Shown here in pieces: positions 35,601 to 47,480 of a stretch of DNA of 64,000 nt. Each line of letters opens with the position of its first letter. The first letter of the stretch is position 1. The stretch lies in assembly GCA_014904985.1 (NCBI GenBank), contig MU128986.1:143875-207874 (forward strand), in the 5' to 3' direction. A program made the position numbers and the translations under genes. The notes under the pieces are model-generated. The model was not told where the DNA came from and made no database searches. It was given only the letters and a program-made list of their open reading frames with translations. Source of the stretch: Hydnum rufescens UP504 (lineage: Eukaryota; Basidiomycota; Agaricomycetes; Cantharellales; Hydnaceae).

Positions 35601-37983
35601 GCACTCTCAGTACCTCCCATGTAAGCTGGCTCTGATTTGAGTTCACATTCAATGCACAGGCTGATTCTTAACATGCATTCCCTAGATTCCTGCAGACCTT
35701 GTTGAACTGTGGCAGGATGCCATGCAATTCATCTCTATGTTTGCAAGTGCCATTGCAGCTAGCATGCCTCACATCTACCTCTCTGGTCTCACATTTGCTC
35801 CCACATCATCCCTCCTATATCAGATGTGGCATGGTCAATTTCCTGGAGTTGCAACACTTCCTCAGGGACAGCTTCAGCACTGGCCAAAGATCATGCTGAT
35901 CTTAGAAGGGCATCATGATATTGTACAATCTGTTGCCTTTTCACCAGATGGGGAGCAGATTGCTTCAAGCTCCTCAGACAAGACCATACAACTTTGGAGT
36001 GTGGAGAAGGGTGAGAGGATTGGCCAGCCAATGGAGGGGCACAAGGATGCTGTCTCATCCATTTGTTTCTCCCCTGATGGCAAGCAAATTGCTTCTGGCT
36101 CCAAGGACAAGACTGTATGGCTCTGGAATGTTGAGACAGGTGCAAGCATTGGCCAGCCAATGGAGGGCCATGATCAGGGCATCTTATCCACTGCATTCTC
36201 TCCTGATGGCAAGCACATTGCTTCAGGCTCCTGGGACAAGACCATCAAACTCTGGGAGGTGGAGACTGGTGCCAGCATTGGTCAGCTGATGGGTCATAAT
36301 AATGCTGTCCAGTCCATTGTTTTCTCCCCTGATGGCAAGCAGGTAGCTTCTGGCTCCTTTGACCAGACCATCCAACTCTGGGATGTGGAGACAGGGGCAA
36401 GGATTGGCCAACCAATAGAAGGCCATGATGATGGCATCCACACCATTGCTTTCTCCCCTGATGGCAAGCAGATTGCTTCTGGTTCCTGGGACAAGACTAT
36501 CCAACTCTGGAGTGTGGAGACTGGTGCAAGCATTGGCCAGCCAATGAGGTGTGATAATGTGGTCTTGTCTGTTGCTTTCTCACCCAATGGCAAGCAGATT
36601 GCTTCTTGCTCCTTGGGTAAGAGCATACAATTCTGGAGTGTGGAGACAACCTCCAGCATTGGTCAGCCACTGGAGGGGCACAATGATGCTATCTTTTCCA
36701 TTGCTTTCTCCCCTGATGGAAAGCAGATTGCTTCTGGCTCTCGAGACAAGACTGTGAGAGTCTGGAATGTGGAGATGGGTGCCAGTATTGGCCATCAAAC
36801 TGAGGGGCATGACAATGCTGTCTGGTCCATTGCTTTCTCACCTGATGGCAGGCAGATTGCTTCTGGATCTGAGGACAAGACCATCCAGCTCTGGAATGTG
36901 GAGACAGGTGCAAGGATTGGCCAGCCAATGGAGGGGCATGATGATGCTGTCTTGTCTGTTGCTTTCTCCCCTGATGGCACCCAGATTGCATCTGCCTCCA
37001 AGGATAAGAGCATCCAACTCTGGAGTGTGGAGACAGGTGAGAAGATTGGCCTGAAAATGGAGGGGCATGGTGATGCTGTCTTCTCCATTGCTTTCTCTCC
37101 TGATGGTGCCCAGATTGCCTCTGGCTCTTATGACAAGACCATTCAGCTCTGGAATGTGGAGACAGGCAAGAGGATTGGCCAGCCAATGGTGGGGCATGAA
37201 CATGCCATCTGCTCCATAGCCTTCTCCCCTGATGGCAAGCAGCTTGCTTCTGGCTCCTTGGATAAGACCATACAACTTTGGAATGTGGAGATGGGGGTGA
37301 GAATTGGCTTCCCTATGGAGGGGCATAATGGTGGTGTCAGATCCATTGCTTTCTCACCTGATGGCAGGCAGATTGCTTCTGGCTCTGAGGACAAGACTAT
37401 CCAACTCTGGAATGTGGAGAGGGGTGAGAGGATTGGCCAGCCCATGGAGGGGCACAACCATGACATCTGCTCCATTGCTTTTTCCCCTGATGGCAAGTGG
37501 ATTGCTTCCTGCTCTGAAGACAATACCATCCAACTCTGGGATGTGGAAACAGGTGAGAGGATTGGCCAGCCAATGGAGGGGCATGGTGCTTGGATCTTCT
37601 CCATTGCTTTCTCACCTAATGGTAAGGAGATTGCTTCTGGCTCTGTGGACAAGACCATTCGAGTCTGGAATGTGGAGGCACTTTCAGGCATTGGCTGGGC
37701 CAATACCCCCCAAATTTCTCCAGTGCCCACTGCAGAGGCCAAACACACCCTCCAATACCCTGTCCATCTATTCCCACTCCCACCCTCCCCCTTTCGACTT
37801 GATGATGGATGGATTTTGGGACCTAGTAATGAGCTTATTCTCTGGGTCCCTCCTGCCTACCGCACATTCCTGGAACACCCTCACTGCCGGATCATGGGAA
37901 ATCCCCACAATACACAGATTGATTTTCAACACCTTAAGTGTGGCAAGGATTGGGCACAATGTCGCCGTATGGTTGGAAAGTAG
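32655..37983 (+). CDS. NACHT-WD40 NLR-like STAND protein, copy D (intact)
   Basis: About 1,600 residues in nine exons, all joinable in frame. The start is the ATG at 32655 (MASTDPLSLVDMRQVYIS). Residues 1-200: a beta-rich region that may be C2-like (KDPFGDE, FGRSGRLVASCSLDLSS, IHLDLKGGANAKFGELTLYV). Residues 200-340: helical region HPWIKLAWGIVSAAYK and [21 protein letters not shown], resembling the N-terminal (Goodbye-like) domain of fungal STAND proteins. Near 410: P-loop [10 protein letters not shown], then Walker [17 protein letters not shown], and later [10 protein letters not shown], all typical of fungal NACHT proteins. The last exon (after the intron at about 35621-35686) carries 14 WD40 units and a conserved C-terminal block with [17 protein letters not shown]. 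Such proteins sense non-self or damage and trigger cell death in known fungal cases; the role here is inferred. One intron (33550-33604) has a GC donor. Confidence 0.88.
35905..37690 (+). repeat. WD40 array of copy D, 14 units of about 129 nt
   Basis: Fourteen tandem 43-residue units with the plan H-x-x-x-[IV]-x-[ST]-[IV]-AFSPDG-[KR]-QIASGS-x-DKTIQLW-x-VETG-x-x-IGQPMEG. Spacer-facing residues vary between units (after H: HDI, KDA, DQG, NNA, DDG, NDA, DNA, GDA, EHA, NGG, NHD, GAW) while the frame is nearly fixed. CpG is almost absent, unlike the preceding NACHT exon. Confidence 0.9.
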
Positions 37984-40229
37984 ATGATGCCCAAAGTTTC
38001 ACATATTTGTAACACTCAACAAATAGAATTCATGTTTCAGTTATTGGCGTTCTAATTATTTTCCAGGTATTGACATATTCGCTATAATATCCGGAGACAA
38101 AGAAATCTTCCTTTGCATCGACAGCAAATGGTTTCTTGCCTTCGCTGGGAGTTTAAGGATGAGCATGGGGTAATTGTACAGCGGTACCTACTATGAGAGT
38201 TAACCGATTATATGGTACCCCAGGAATCCATCTAATTAGTCCTAGATCCTTGTATTGCCAACCGCGCACAACCTGCCGAATTGGTGATAGCTACAGAAGG
38301 CCCTGCGCTCAAAATGGTGTGGGGCGCCGGTAAAGCTCTGGAGTCCTACACACTGTAGAAATCGAAAGCCTGGTCAGACACTAGCACAACTCACCATAGC
38401 CTGGAGTCACGTATCGCAGACATCCCTGATGCCTGTGAACTAGTTCCTCTTGAACATCTAGGGGTTATTCCCATCGTTCGTTTCCTCGTCATCGCGCCAG
38501 TTCGTTGTAGTACCAGGATACATATTGACATCCCCAACAACGTCTAGGTCACGCCGGCAACACCTGCCCTGAGGCCGGCGCTGTGTGTGCACTGCTTTTC
38601 CATTGCCGGACCACTAGGGGCCACTAAGGGGGACGATGGTTGGACCTGGCACTGTCCACCGAGCTCCCGAAGTAGACAGTGCGAGCTCAGGGACTCATCT
38701 TCGAAAATGAATCAACACGAGAAAGATGTCTGGAGTAGGAGAGACGTCGCGAGGTCGATGCAACTATTCGTCACCGATATTTCATCCCCATCGTACGCAC
38801 TGTGCCGAGATGAGATCCGTGGAGCGATGTTGGTTCCCCCGACGTTCTTGCGTGGACCATACCGCTGGACGGTATCCCCGAACCAGTCACAGGAAACACC
38901 AATCGCCTGGATCGGGGTGCGAACGAACCTACTGCTGAGCCGCGTGCTGCTCCTCTTCGTCTCCCGCTTCGTCCTCATCTTCCCTTCTTCACCATCTTCT
39001 ATGGCAGAGAGATGGTGGACAATTGGTTCTCGACGTGCCGCTATAATTCACCTGCTCCATGAGGATGGTGCATGGAACTGCTGGTGGTGGTGCTGCATTC
39101 GGGCTCGACATCCGCAGACTTCGACTCGCCGGATCGGGGTGGCTGGGGTTTCAAGCAGTAAGCGCAGGTGAGCTCGAAGGCTTCGAAGACTGAATGCGAA
39201 AGAGAGTGCTTGAACGCCGATTGAATCCGTTGATCTCGCAGTGAAGGGTTGTAGACCGCGATTCGCTCGAAGTCCGAGTTCAAAGGTGAGACTGGACGAA
39301 CTGCCTCAATCTGAGGATGCTCGAATTCTATGGGATGCGCCGGCCGCACACTTTTGTTGAAGGAGTGAGATATTGCTGGACGATGTTGTGAAAATACCAG
39401 GTCAGGTGGCTCCACAGGGATGACTTCAAGCTGAGGACCAGAAGAAGCAAGCGTGAGATTCAGATAAATAATGGGTGGGAGCTGTGGCATACATAGCAGG
39501 CGAGTTGGGGCAGAGGTGGCTCATCTTGGGTGGATGGATTATACTCTACCTCAAATTCTTTCACGCTGCTGGTACTGCCACCAGCACGCTCCTGTGGTGT
39601 TACCGAGGATGGACAGATCCCTGCTCAGGGTGGGGCAGCAGTCTGGAAGGGGGGCTTCGACGATGGAGAGAATGGTGCCGCCGGCGCTTCATCCGTGCCT
39701 CGCTCTGTGCTCGTTTCCAACAGCCGAAAATGTCCCGTTCGTCTTGATTTCCTGGTGCTTCAGGAAACGGATTCAAGATAGGTTGCAAAGATTTCGTGAG
39801 CACGACAGGAAGATCACGTCAGGAGAACGGACCGTAAAAGTGGTGTAGGTATAGTGAACTTGCTCCTGAGGTCCATAGAGTGAGGGGGTTCGGCGCGAGC
39901 CTCGTCAGCCCGCGAATTGCGCCGGTATGCACGAGCTGGATACAATGTCCCCAATATCAAGGCGCTTCACGAGAGGGCGTGCCCAATATGCCTGACAAAG
40001 AGACCATCCCGAGGCTGGGAGGGTGTGCGGCATGCCTGAGGCGATGGTTCAGGGCGTATAGGCCGGTCCCCACGAACAAGTTCGACCACAACTTCAGGAT
40101 CCCGAGCGATGTACGAGAACGGCTCCTGACCTGACAGACTACGAAGTGGCGAGTTACGATCCGAGATCCTACGAATGACCCCCACCTCGAGGATCAACAT
40201 ACCGAATGAATGGCAGTCTGCCTCTTTGC
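37984..40229 (-). pseudogene. Flank unit 1: convergent kinase-like relic downstream of D
   Basis: Sequence shared with 47481-49760, 52571-53640 and 61205-62007. On the minus strand at the right end, a C-lobe of a protein kinase can be read: SFGMLILE near 40200, then EPFSYIARDPEVVVELVRGDRPIRPE near 40110 (a tyrosine-kinase-like EPF.....D.EV..EL..G.RP.RP pattern), and a WSLCQAYWARP piece near 39990 equivalent to kinase subdomain XI. Leftward, a tail with PLNSDFERIAVYNPSLRDQRIQS near 39270 is also found in the other units; I do not recognise it. No catalytic HRD or DFG part is present, and frames are broken. It lies tail-to-tail with copy D. The 37984-38580 part has no gene. Confidence 0.6.
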
Positions 40230-40689
40230 CGACTCCTCCGACCGGTGTTCTATTGGATCACTTCCGCAGTAAGAGTTACCGGGACGCCAAACTGGTGGGT
40301 TTAGTCGAGACTATGGCAGATAACTAACAGCTTATGGGCCGATGAAAGCGAGGAGTTGAAGAAACGCTCGGAAAGAGATCAGGTCATCATCAACCAAACG
40401 CTGTTTCAATGCGTACATTTGATTCGAGACTCTTCTAGGGACAAGTTCTTCGGTATGTGGAATCCTGTATGTTCTACTTAGTCCAAGAGTGATTAGCGTG
40501 GGTCACACAGTCAGACACACTGTGGGGTACATGGTTTCTCGTGCGGATGCACGCAGGGATGATTACAGGGGACTCTGGAGACTCCGACGGAGTTTGATTG
40601 ATCTTGCCAACATGCAATGCTCCATCATTACGCATCGCGTCTTATATGTTAGGACTGAAGTCCGTAAGTGCTTCTTCTATGTCCTCGAA
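40230..40689 (+). pseudogene. Small N-terminal NLR relic, copy E
   Basis: Matches only the helical exons of the family: YRDAKLVGLVETMAD near 40280 with a stop right after, then SEELKKRSERDQVIINQTL near 40350, RDSSRDKFFGMW near 40430, and the following exon with DYRGLWRLRRSLIDLANMQCSIITHRVL near 40560, ending in TEVRKCF near 40670. There is no upstream exon and no NACHT sequence. It is joined directly to the dispersed repeat that follows. Confidence 0.75.
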
Positions 40690-40930
40690 GCGCTGACTGT
40701 ATAGCATCATCTGCGGCCCATCCGCACAAAAGAAATCTCAAGAGAGCTTGGAAAATGTTGTGCGCAAACCCACTACAAAAGTAAGGGAGGCGCATCACGA
40801 AGGACTTGGGAGATTGATCCAATATCTCGAAATCCACCTTTTCGGGGTCGTTGGGATGCGCATTGTACGATGGGAGCGCACCGTCATTAGTTTCGGAAGG
40901 GCCACGTGTCAGTCTCCTGGAGGCTGAGTG
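40690..40930 (-). repeat. Dispersed repeat with a coding-like core, member 2
   Basis: Reverse-orientation match to 7020-7330. The minus-strand frame reads ALPSYNAHPN, KVDFEILDQSPKS and then an NIFQALLRFLLCGWAADDA piece, beside RRLTRGPSE upstream. It abuts the end of relic E, as member 3 lies downstream of relic G and member 1 lies beyond the broken end of relic B. Confidence 0.6.
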
Positions 40931-41339
40931 ATAGTTGGATGCGGAACTCATAGACGAAGAGGCTGGGCGGATTCAACAATTGGTATCATTCGTAGTGAAA
41001 TGGAGGTTGCAGGACCAGCTGGCGATGCTGACTAGAATCCTAATGACAAAAATCTCGACCTCGACCTCGACTAACCGTTGTCATCGATTCCCTAGTCACC
41101 ACCGGATTCCGATTCGTTGGGGAGTAGGACAATGTCAACAGTGCAGAGGCAGATGTCGAAGCTGGAGAGAGAGGGAGCCGCTGCGGTAGAAAAGACAGAT
41201 TCCAGGTCTAATGGCAAACCTGGATCCCTGTCGACAATTGATGTAATGACTGACCGCCCAGACTCGAGGCATTGCAGCGCGTTGGGCCACACAGGCCACG
41301 TGATTATATCAGCAGCGAATCAACCCTGACTCGTCCTTG
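40931..41339. other. No gene recognised
   Basis: About 400 bases between the dispersed repeat and the copy F promoter. There is a short direct repeat of CTCGAC near 41055. Nothing else supported. Confidence 0.4.
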
Positions 41340-41613
41340 AGCGTACCCAAAGGTCAGCCTGCTTCGGAAATGGATCTTTAATCTTTTCAGAGCAGGTCTG
41401 AGTGACACTGTTTGCAAACAGCTAACCATTTCTGAAAGAGCAAAGTATACAATTTTGATGGGATACCCTGAACCCTGAAGCAGAGTGGCTTCTCAACCGG
41501 TCACTGCCTCGTGGTCGCAAGTTGATCTCCGCCTTGTGCTAGTTCATCACACCACTGCTCATCATCTTTAAACGTCTGGGCAATCCATCAGTTAACCCAC
41601 TCTCTCGCGCATT
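41340..41613 (+). promoter_or_regulatory. Conserved promoter flank of NLR copy F
   Basis: Shares with copies A and H the order CTAACCATTTCTGAAAGAGC (near 41420), GGGATACCCTGAACCCTGAAG (A and F only), CCTCGTGGTC, TTTAAACGTCTGGGCAATCC (near 41570) and a CT-rich leader directly before the ATG at 41614. The TTTAAA is a possible TATA-type element. Confidence 0.5.
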
Positions 41614-44600
41614 ATGGCATCCAAGGACCCATTGGACATGCACGAAGTGTATATTTCAGGTATGCTATCTAGTACTTGCAGACCAACAATTCGCATCGAA
41701 TTAACATATTTGGCCCCCGTAACAGAGGCCAGATGTAATAGCCAACTTCTACAAATATCGAAACAATATCGCCTTCATCTCACCATTCAGCCTCCTGCCA
41801 CCATTCTTGGACTTCGTTCGCCCAAATCACAGTACGTCAAAGCAGCACCTGAGACCGTGATGTGGAAGGATCCCTTCAGTAATAAGTTGTTGGTTTCCTT
41901 CACGCGCGCATACTCCGTCGCCCTTCATTAACATTCATTTGGCAGCACGGTGACTGCATCGCCTATCGATTGCAGAGCAATTATAGATTTGCGCCAGCGC
42001 CGTTTTTGGCGTTCTGGGCGGATCGTGGCATCGTGTAGTTTGGATCTCTCCTCCGCAATAGATAAAGGTGAACCTGCTCATGTTTATCTTAAGAGAGAGG
42101 CCCATCCTCACCAACGGACCTTATCCCGGCAGAGATACGCCTCGATCTGAGGGGCGACGCCAACGACAAATTCGGAGAATTGGCAATATATGTTGCATCC
42201 TCTCTCGCGTCCCCCAGTAATGCCGTCGACAGTGCCAAGCGGGTTATCCCGCAGCTAGAGACAGTACTAACCAAGGTCAACAACACCATTCCAACTATCG
42301 GCACCCTTGCAACCGGAATCACTGGCACACCCGCTTGGCAGTCCTTGTTGAGTCGCCTTGATGCTCTTGTGAAGATTGCCGATATGGTCGCCGAGGTGTG
42401 TTTCATCCTGAATTGCTTGTGCTCCACGTCCACTAAGCAATATTTACAAACAGGTTCACCCCTGGATCAAGTTGGCATGGGGTGTCGTCTCAACAGCATA
42501 TAAGGTACGACCAGAAGTTTTGCATCTGTATACTCTCTGACTGGTGTCCCGTTTAGATCGCTTCCGCCCAGAGTGCCCGAGACGCAAAAGTGATGGATTT
42601 AGTGCAGACCATGGCGGATAGTTGCTCCTTTGCCGACGAAGCTGAGGAGTTGAAGAAACGCTCGAAAACGGATCAAGGGATCATCAACCAAATACTGCAC
42701 CAAGTAATGGAGTGTGCGTATTTCATCCGGGACTATTGCAACACGTCCTTCGGTATGTGGAATCTCGTATGTTCTACTTACTCCAAGACTGATCAGCATG
42801 GGCTGCAGTCAGACGCATCGTGGAGAACACAGTTTCTCCTATGGACGCAAGGATCGATAATTACAAGGGGACTCTGGAGACTCTCCGGCGGAATCTGATC
42901 GAACATGCCGGCATACAATGCTCCGTCATTACCCACCGCGTCTTAGACGTCGTGACTGAAGTCCGTAAGTACCTTCTGTATCTGTTGATTCAAAACGTGG
43001 GCCTAACATGGTACACAGGGGATTTGCAAGTGCTCAGCGAACTAAACTACACCTCGAAGGCGCATCACGATCTGGATAAAGGGTGCTTAGATGGCACGCG
43101 CACCGAGATTATCGACGCTATAGTGCGTTGGGCTCTCAGTGCGGACACACCGCCCTCTGATCCGAACAACTCAATAACATTGAGTTCCACCGAATCGTCT
43201 CGTGTGCTTTGGTTGTGTGGCGTGGCTGGTGCAGGAAAATCGTCGATCCTCCGCTCATGCGCGAAACGCGTTTCTGAACTTGAACGCAAGGGAGCGTACT
43301 ATGGATTCGACAAAAATGAACCTCGCGCAAACCTGACCAACCTGTTCAGTACGATCGCTCGAGACCTCGCTGACCTCGACAACTCCAGGAAGCAGCGCCT
43401 TGTCGATGCTGTCAAGAACGACACCGCGATACGAACCACCGAGAACTGCAAGTTGCAGTTCCAGCACTTTATCATTGCATCCTTCGAGGATGATAAGGCC
43501 GTGGGGAGACCATTGTTTTCATCGATGCATTTGACGAGTCTGGCGACGCTACGGTCCGCGCCGACGCGCTCGCTATTCTAACAAAGCAAGCATCAAAACT
43601 CCCTGCTGGTCTTCGAGTCATAGTCACGTCGAGATACGAGCGCGATATTCAAAATGCCCTGCATTCTCCACCCCCACCTGGGGTTGATGTCATGCTTGTG
43701 GACGACATCCCGAATTATCAGACCTCGCGCGATATTGCGACGTATATACACAATGAGCTCCGCGATACGGATGACTTGCAAGAGGCGGAATACCAGACAC
43801 AGCTGAATGCGCTCATTCGGAGGGCTGGAACATCGTTTCAGTGGGCCGCTACTGCCTGTCGCTTCATTTGTAGCATTGATGCTGGCGTCGATCCCCGGGA
43901 ACGGATTGAGACCGTGATGGGTGCTAATGAAGGGCTGTATCCGCTCTACAGCACGGTGATGAAGGAACACTGCAATCCATCGGATAAACGAGCACTCGAA
44001 CGAGTCAAGTCAATCCTAGGCCGATCATATGCGCCCGGGAGCCTTTATCATTCCGTACTCTCCTACGCCTGGTCCAGCCAACTCCATCGCAATGTACGGA
44101 TGACATCCAACAACAAATTGTGAAGGGACTTGCCTCGGTGCTTAGTGGTACGCACAGGGACGATGAGCCGATTGCGCTTCTCCACTCGTCTTTTCGCGAT
44201 TTCTTGTGTAATGTGGAGCATAGCAAAGATTTCTACATCGACGAAGACCAAGCGAATCAGCAGATAGGCCTTGGCGTGCTTCCGGGTGATGGACCAGACA
44301 TTGACATTCAATATCTGTCGAATTCCGACGTCGTTCCTTCGCAATGTTGACATCCCGAACATTGAAGGTCTCCGGGAAGAATACATCCCTTATCATCTCC
44401 AATATGCCTGTCGATTCTGGGTATTCCATGTGTCTGCAACACCCAGTGGCAAATTTGCTCAAAAATGCATAGGAGTCATTCTTTCAGAAGGATTTCCTAC
44501 ACTGGTTGGAAGTGATGAGCCTTATGAATAGCTTCCCCTCAAATGGCACTAGCCTCTCTTAGTGCCTCTCATGTAAGGCGTGGCTCCAATTTGAGTTGAT

Positions 44601-47480
44601 GATGAAGTTGTGGGCTGATTCTTAACATGCATTCCCTAGATTCCTGTGGACCTTGTTGAACTGCAACAGGATGCCATGCAATTCATCTCCATGTTTGCAA
44701 GTGCCATTGCAACAAGTGTGCCTCACATCTACCTCTCTGGTCTCACATTTGCTTCTGTGTCATCCCCACTCTATCAGAGGTGGCAAGGTCAATTTCCAGG
44801 AGTTGCAAAACTTGCTCAGGGACAACTTCAGCACTGGCCAAAAATCATGCTGATCTTGGAAGGGCACCAGTCTCATGTATCCTCTGTTACCTTCTCCCCT
44901 GATGGCAAGCAGATTGCTTCTGCCTCTTTGGACCAGACCATACAACTCTGGAATGTGGAGACAGGTGCCAGTGTTGGCCAGCCAATGAAGGGTGAAGATG
45001 GCATCATGTCCATTGCTTTCTCCCCTGATGGCAGGCACATTGCTTCTGGCTCTGCAAATGGCACTATACAACTCTGGGATGTGGTGACAAGTGCCAGCAT
45101 TGGTCAGCCAAGGGAGAAGCATCATGATCACATTGAGTGCATTGCTTTCTCCCCTGATGGCAAACAGATTGCCTCTGCTTCCCGTGACAAGACCATAAAG
45201 CTCTGGAGTGTGGAGACAGGTGTGAGCATTGGCCAGCAAATAGAAGGGCATGATGATTTCACATCCATTGCTTTTTCACCTGATGGGAAGCAGATTGCTT
45301 CAACCTCCTGGGACAAAACCATACAGCTCTGGAGTGTGGAGACTGGTGAGAAGACTGGCCAGCTGATGGAGGGGCATGAGGGTGTGGAGATGGGTGATAG
45401 GATTAGCCAGCAGACAGAGGGGAGTGAGGATGCCATCTTGTCCATCTGTTTCTCCCTTGATGGCAAGCAGATTGCTTCTGGCTCTGCAGACAACACCATA
45501 CAGCTCTGGAATGTGGAGACAGGTGCAAGCATTGGACAGCCAATGGAGGTGGAGAGGCATCACTACAGCATTCAGTCCATTTCATTCTCACCAGATGGCA
45601 AGCAAATTGCTTCAGGCTCTACAGATGGGACCATACTGCTCTGGAATGTGGAGACAGGTGCAAACATTGGCCAGCCAATGGGAGGGGATTGTGTTGTCCA
45701 GTCCATTGCTTTCTCCCCTGATGGAAAGCAGATTACTTTTGGCTCTGATGATGGGACCATACAACTCTGGAATGTGGAGACAGGTGCCAGGATTGGCCAG
45801 CCAATGAAGGGGCATCATGGTACTATCCTGTCCATTGCTTTCTCCCCTGATGGGAAGCAGATTGCATCTGGCTCTCAGGATGGGACTGTCCGACTCTGGA
45901 ATGTGGAAATGGCTGCAAGCAGTGGTCAGCCAATAGAAGGACACCATGGTTTCATTGAGTCCATTGCTTTCTCCCCTGATGGCAAGCAGATTGTTTCTGA
46001 GCAGATGTTCTGGCTCTGGAGATGGCACCATAGAACTCTGGAATGTGGAGACAGGGACAAGAATTGGCCAGCCAGTGTGGGACCATGATTCTTCTATCCA
46101 GTCCATTGCTATCTCACCTGATGGCAAGCAGATTGCTTCTGGCTCTGCAGGTGGCTCCATACAACTCTGGAATGTGGGAACAGGGGCAAGAATTGGCCAG
46201 CCAGAGTGGAACAATGATTCTTCTGATTCTTCAACCCAGACCAAGTCCATTGCTTCCTCACCTTATGGGAAGCAGATTGCTTCTGGCTCTGCAGTTGGCT
46301 CCATACAACTCAGAAATGTGGAGACAGGGGAAAGCTTGAGTGAGCCAGTGGAGGGTCCTGATTCTTCCATCCAGTCCATTGCTCTCTCATCCAATGGCAA
46401 ACAAATGGCTTCTGGCACTGTGGATGGCACCATGCAACTCTTGAATGTGGAGACAGGGGCATACTTCAGCTGGCCAGTGCAGGGCTATCATTCTTCCATC
46501 CTGTCCATTGCCTTCTCACCTGATGGCAAGCAGATTGCTTCTAGCTCCAAGGGTGGGACCATAGCAACTGTGGAATCTGGAGACAGGTGCCAGCATTGGC
46601 CACAAAATGAAGGATAAAGATAGAATCTACTCCACTGCTTTCTCCCCTGATGGCAAGCAGATTGCTTCTGGCTCCTTTCGATGGGACTATACAAGTCTGG
46701 AGTGTGGAGACAGGCAGACCATTGGCAAGCCAATCAAGACAGGTCAGCAGGAAATCCAGTCCATTGCCTTCTCCCCTGATGGCAAGCAGATTGCTTCTAC
46801 TGGTCAAGATGCTGCCATACAACTCTGGAATGTTGAGACAGGGGCAAGTATTGGCCAGCCAATGAGGGGCATCATTATGTCATCTTGTGCATTGCTTTCT
46901 CCCCTGATGGCAAGCAGATTGCTCTGGCTCTGCAGACAACACCATTAAACTCTGGAATGTGGAGACAGGGGAAAGCATTGGCCAGCCAATGGAGGGGTAT
47001 CATTATGCCATTTCATCCATTGCTTTCTCACCTGATGGCAAGCAGATTGTGTCTGGCTTTGCAGATGGTGCCATATGACTCTGGAATCTGGAGGTGATTA
47101 TGAGCAATGGTCTGCCAATGGAGGGCCAACACAGTGGCATCTTGTCCATTGCTTTCTCACCTGATGACAAGCAGCTCCCTTCTGGCTCTGAGGGCAACAG
47201 TCTCAAAAATTCACATTTGCCCACTGCAGTGTCCAAACACATCCTGCAATACCCCACCCATCTATTCCCACTCCCACCATCCCCCTTTCAATTTGATGAT
47301 GGATGGATTTTGGGACCCAATGATGAGCTTATTCTCTGGGTCCCTGCTGCTTACCGTGCATCCCTGGAGCACCCTCACTGCCAAATCATAGGAGGTCCCA
47401 ACACTACTCGGATTGATTTTCAACATCTTAAATGTGGTGAGGAGTGGGCACAATGTTGTCATGAACTCGGTGGGAAGTAG
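41614..47480 (+). pseudogene. NACHT-WD40 NLR-like gene, copy F (frameshifted)
   Basis: Full-length member with intact N-terminal exons ([49 protein letters not shown]) and an intact P-loop ([10 protein letters not shown] near 43220). A single G is missing near 43507 against copies A, D and H, so Walker B ([12 protein letters not shown] in the restored reading order of relatives) is out of frame. Further shifts: one base lost near 44031, a diverged stretch 44050-44110, one gained near 44265 and one near 44470. The WD40 exon is open from 44641 to about 46000, then breaks, with later pieces in other frames up to the conserved C-terminal block and stop at 47480. One WD40 unit near 45380-45410 is truncated (GVEMGDRISQQTEG). 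Probably a dead gene that could still donate WD40 units by gene conversion. Confidence 0.88.
44860..47200 (+). repeat. WD40 array of copy F, about 18 units, several broken
   Basis: Units follow the same plan as in D and H but are more diverged, with D-G-T in place of D-K-T in many (SGSADGTIQLW-like) and several units shortened. Frame breaks near 46000, 46570, 46690, 46880 and 47080. CpG is rare. Confidence 0.8.

Noticed and set aside
38587..39171. A 194-codon plus-strand frame in flank unit 1
   Set aside because: The other flank units do not keep it open, and the shared protein-level signal in this unit is on the minus strand.
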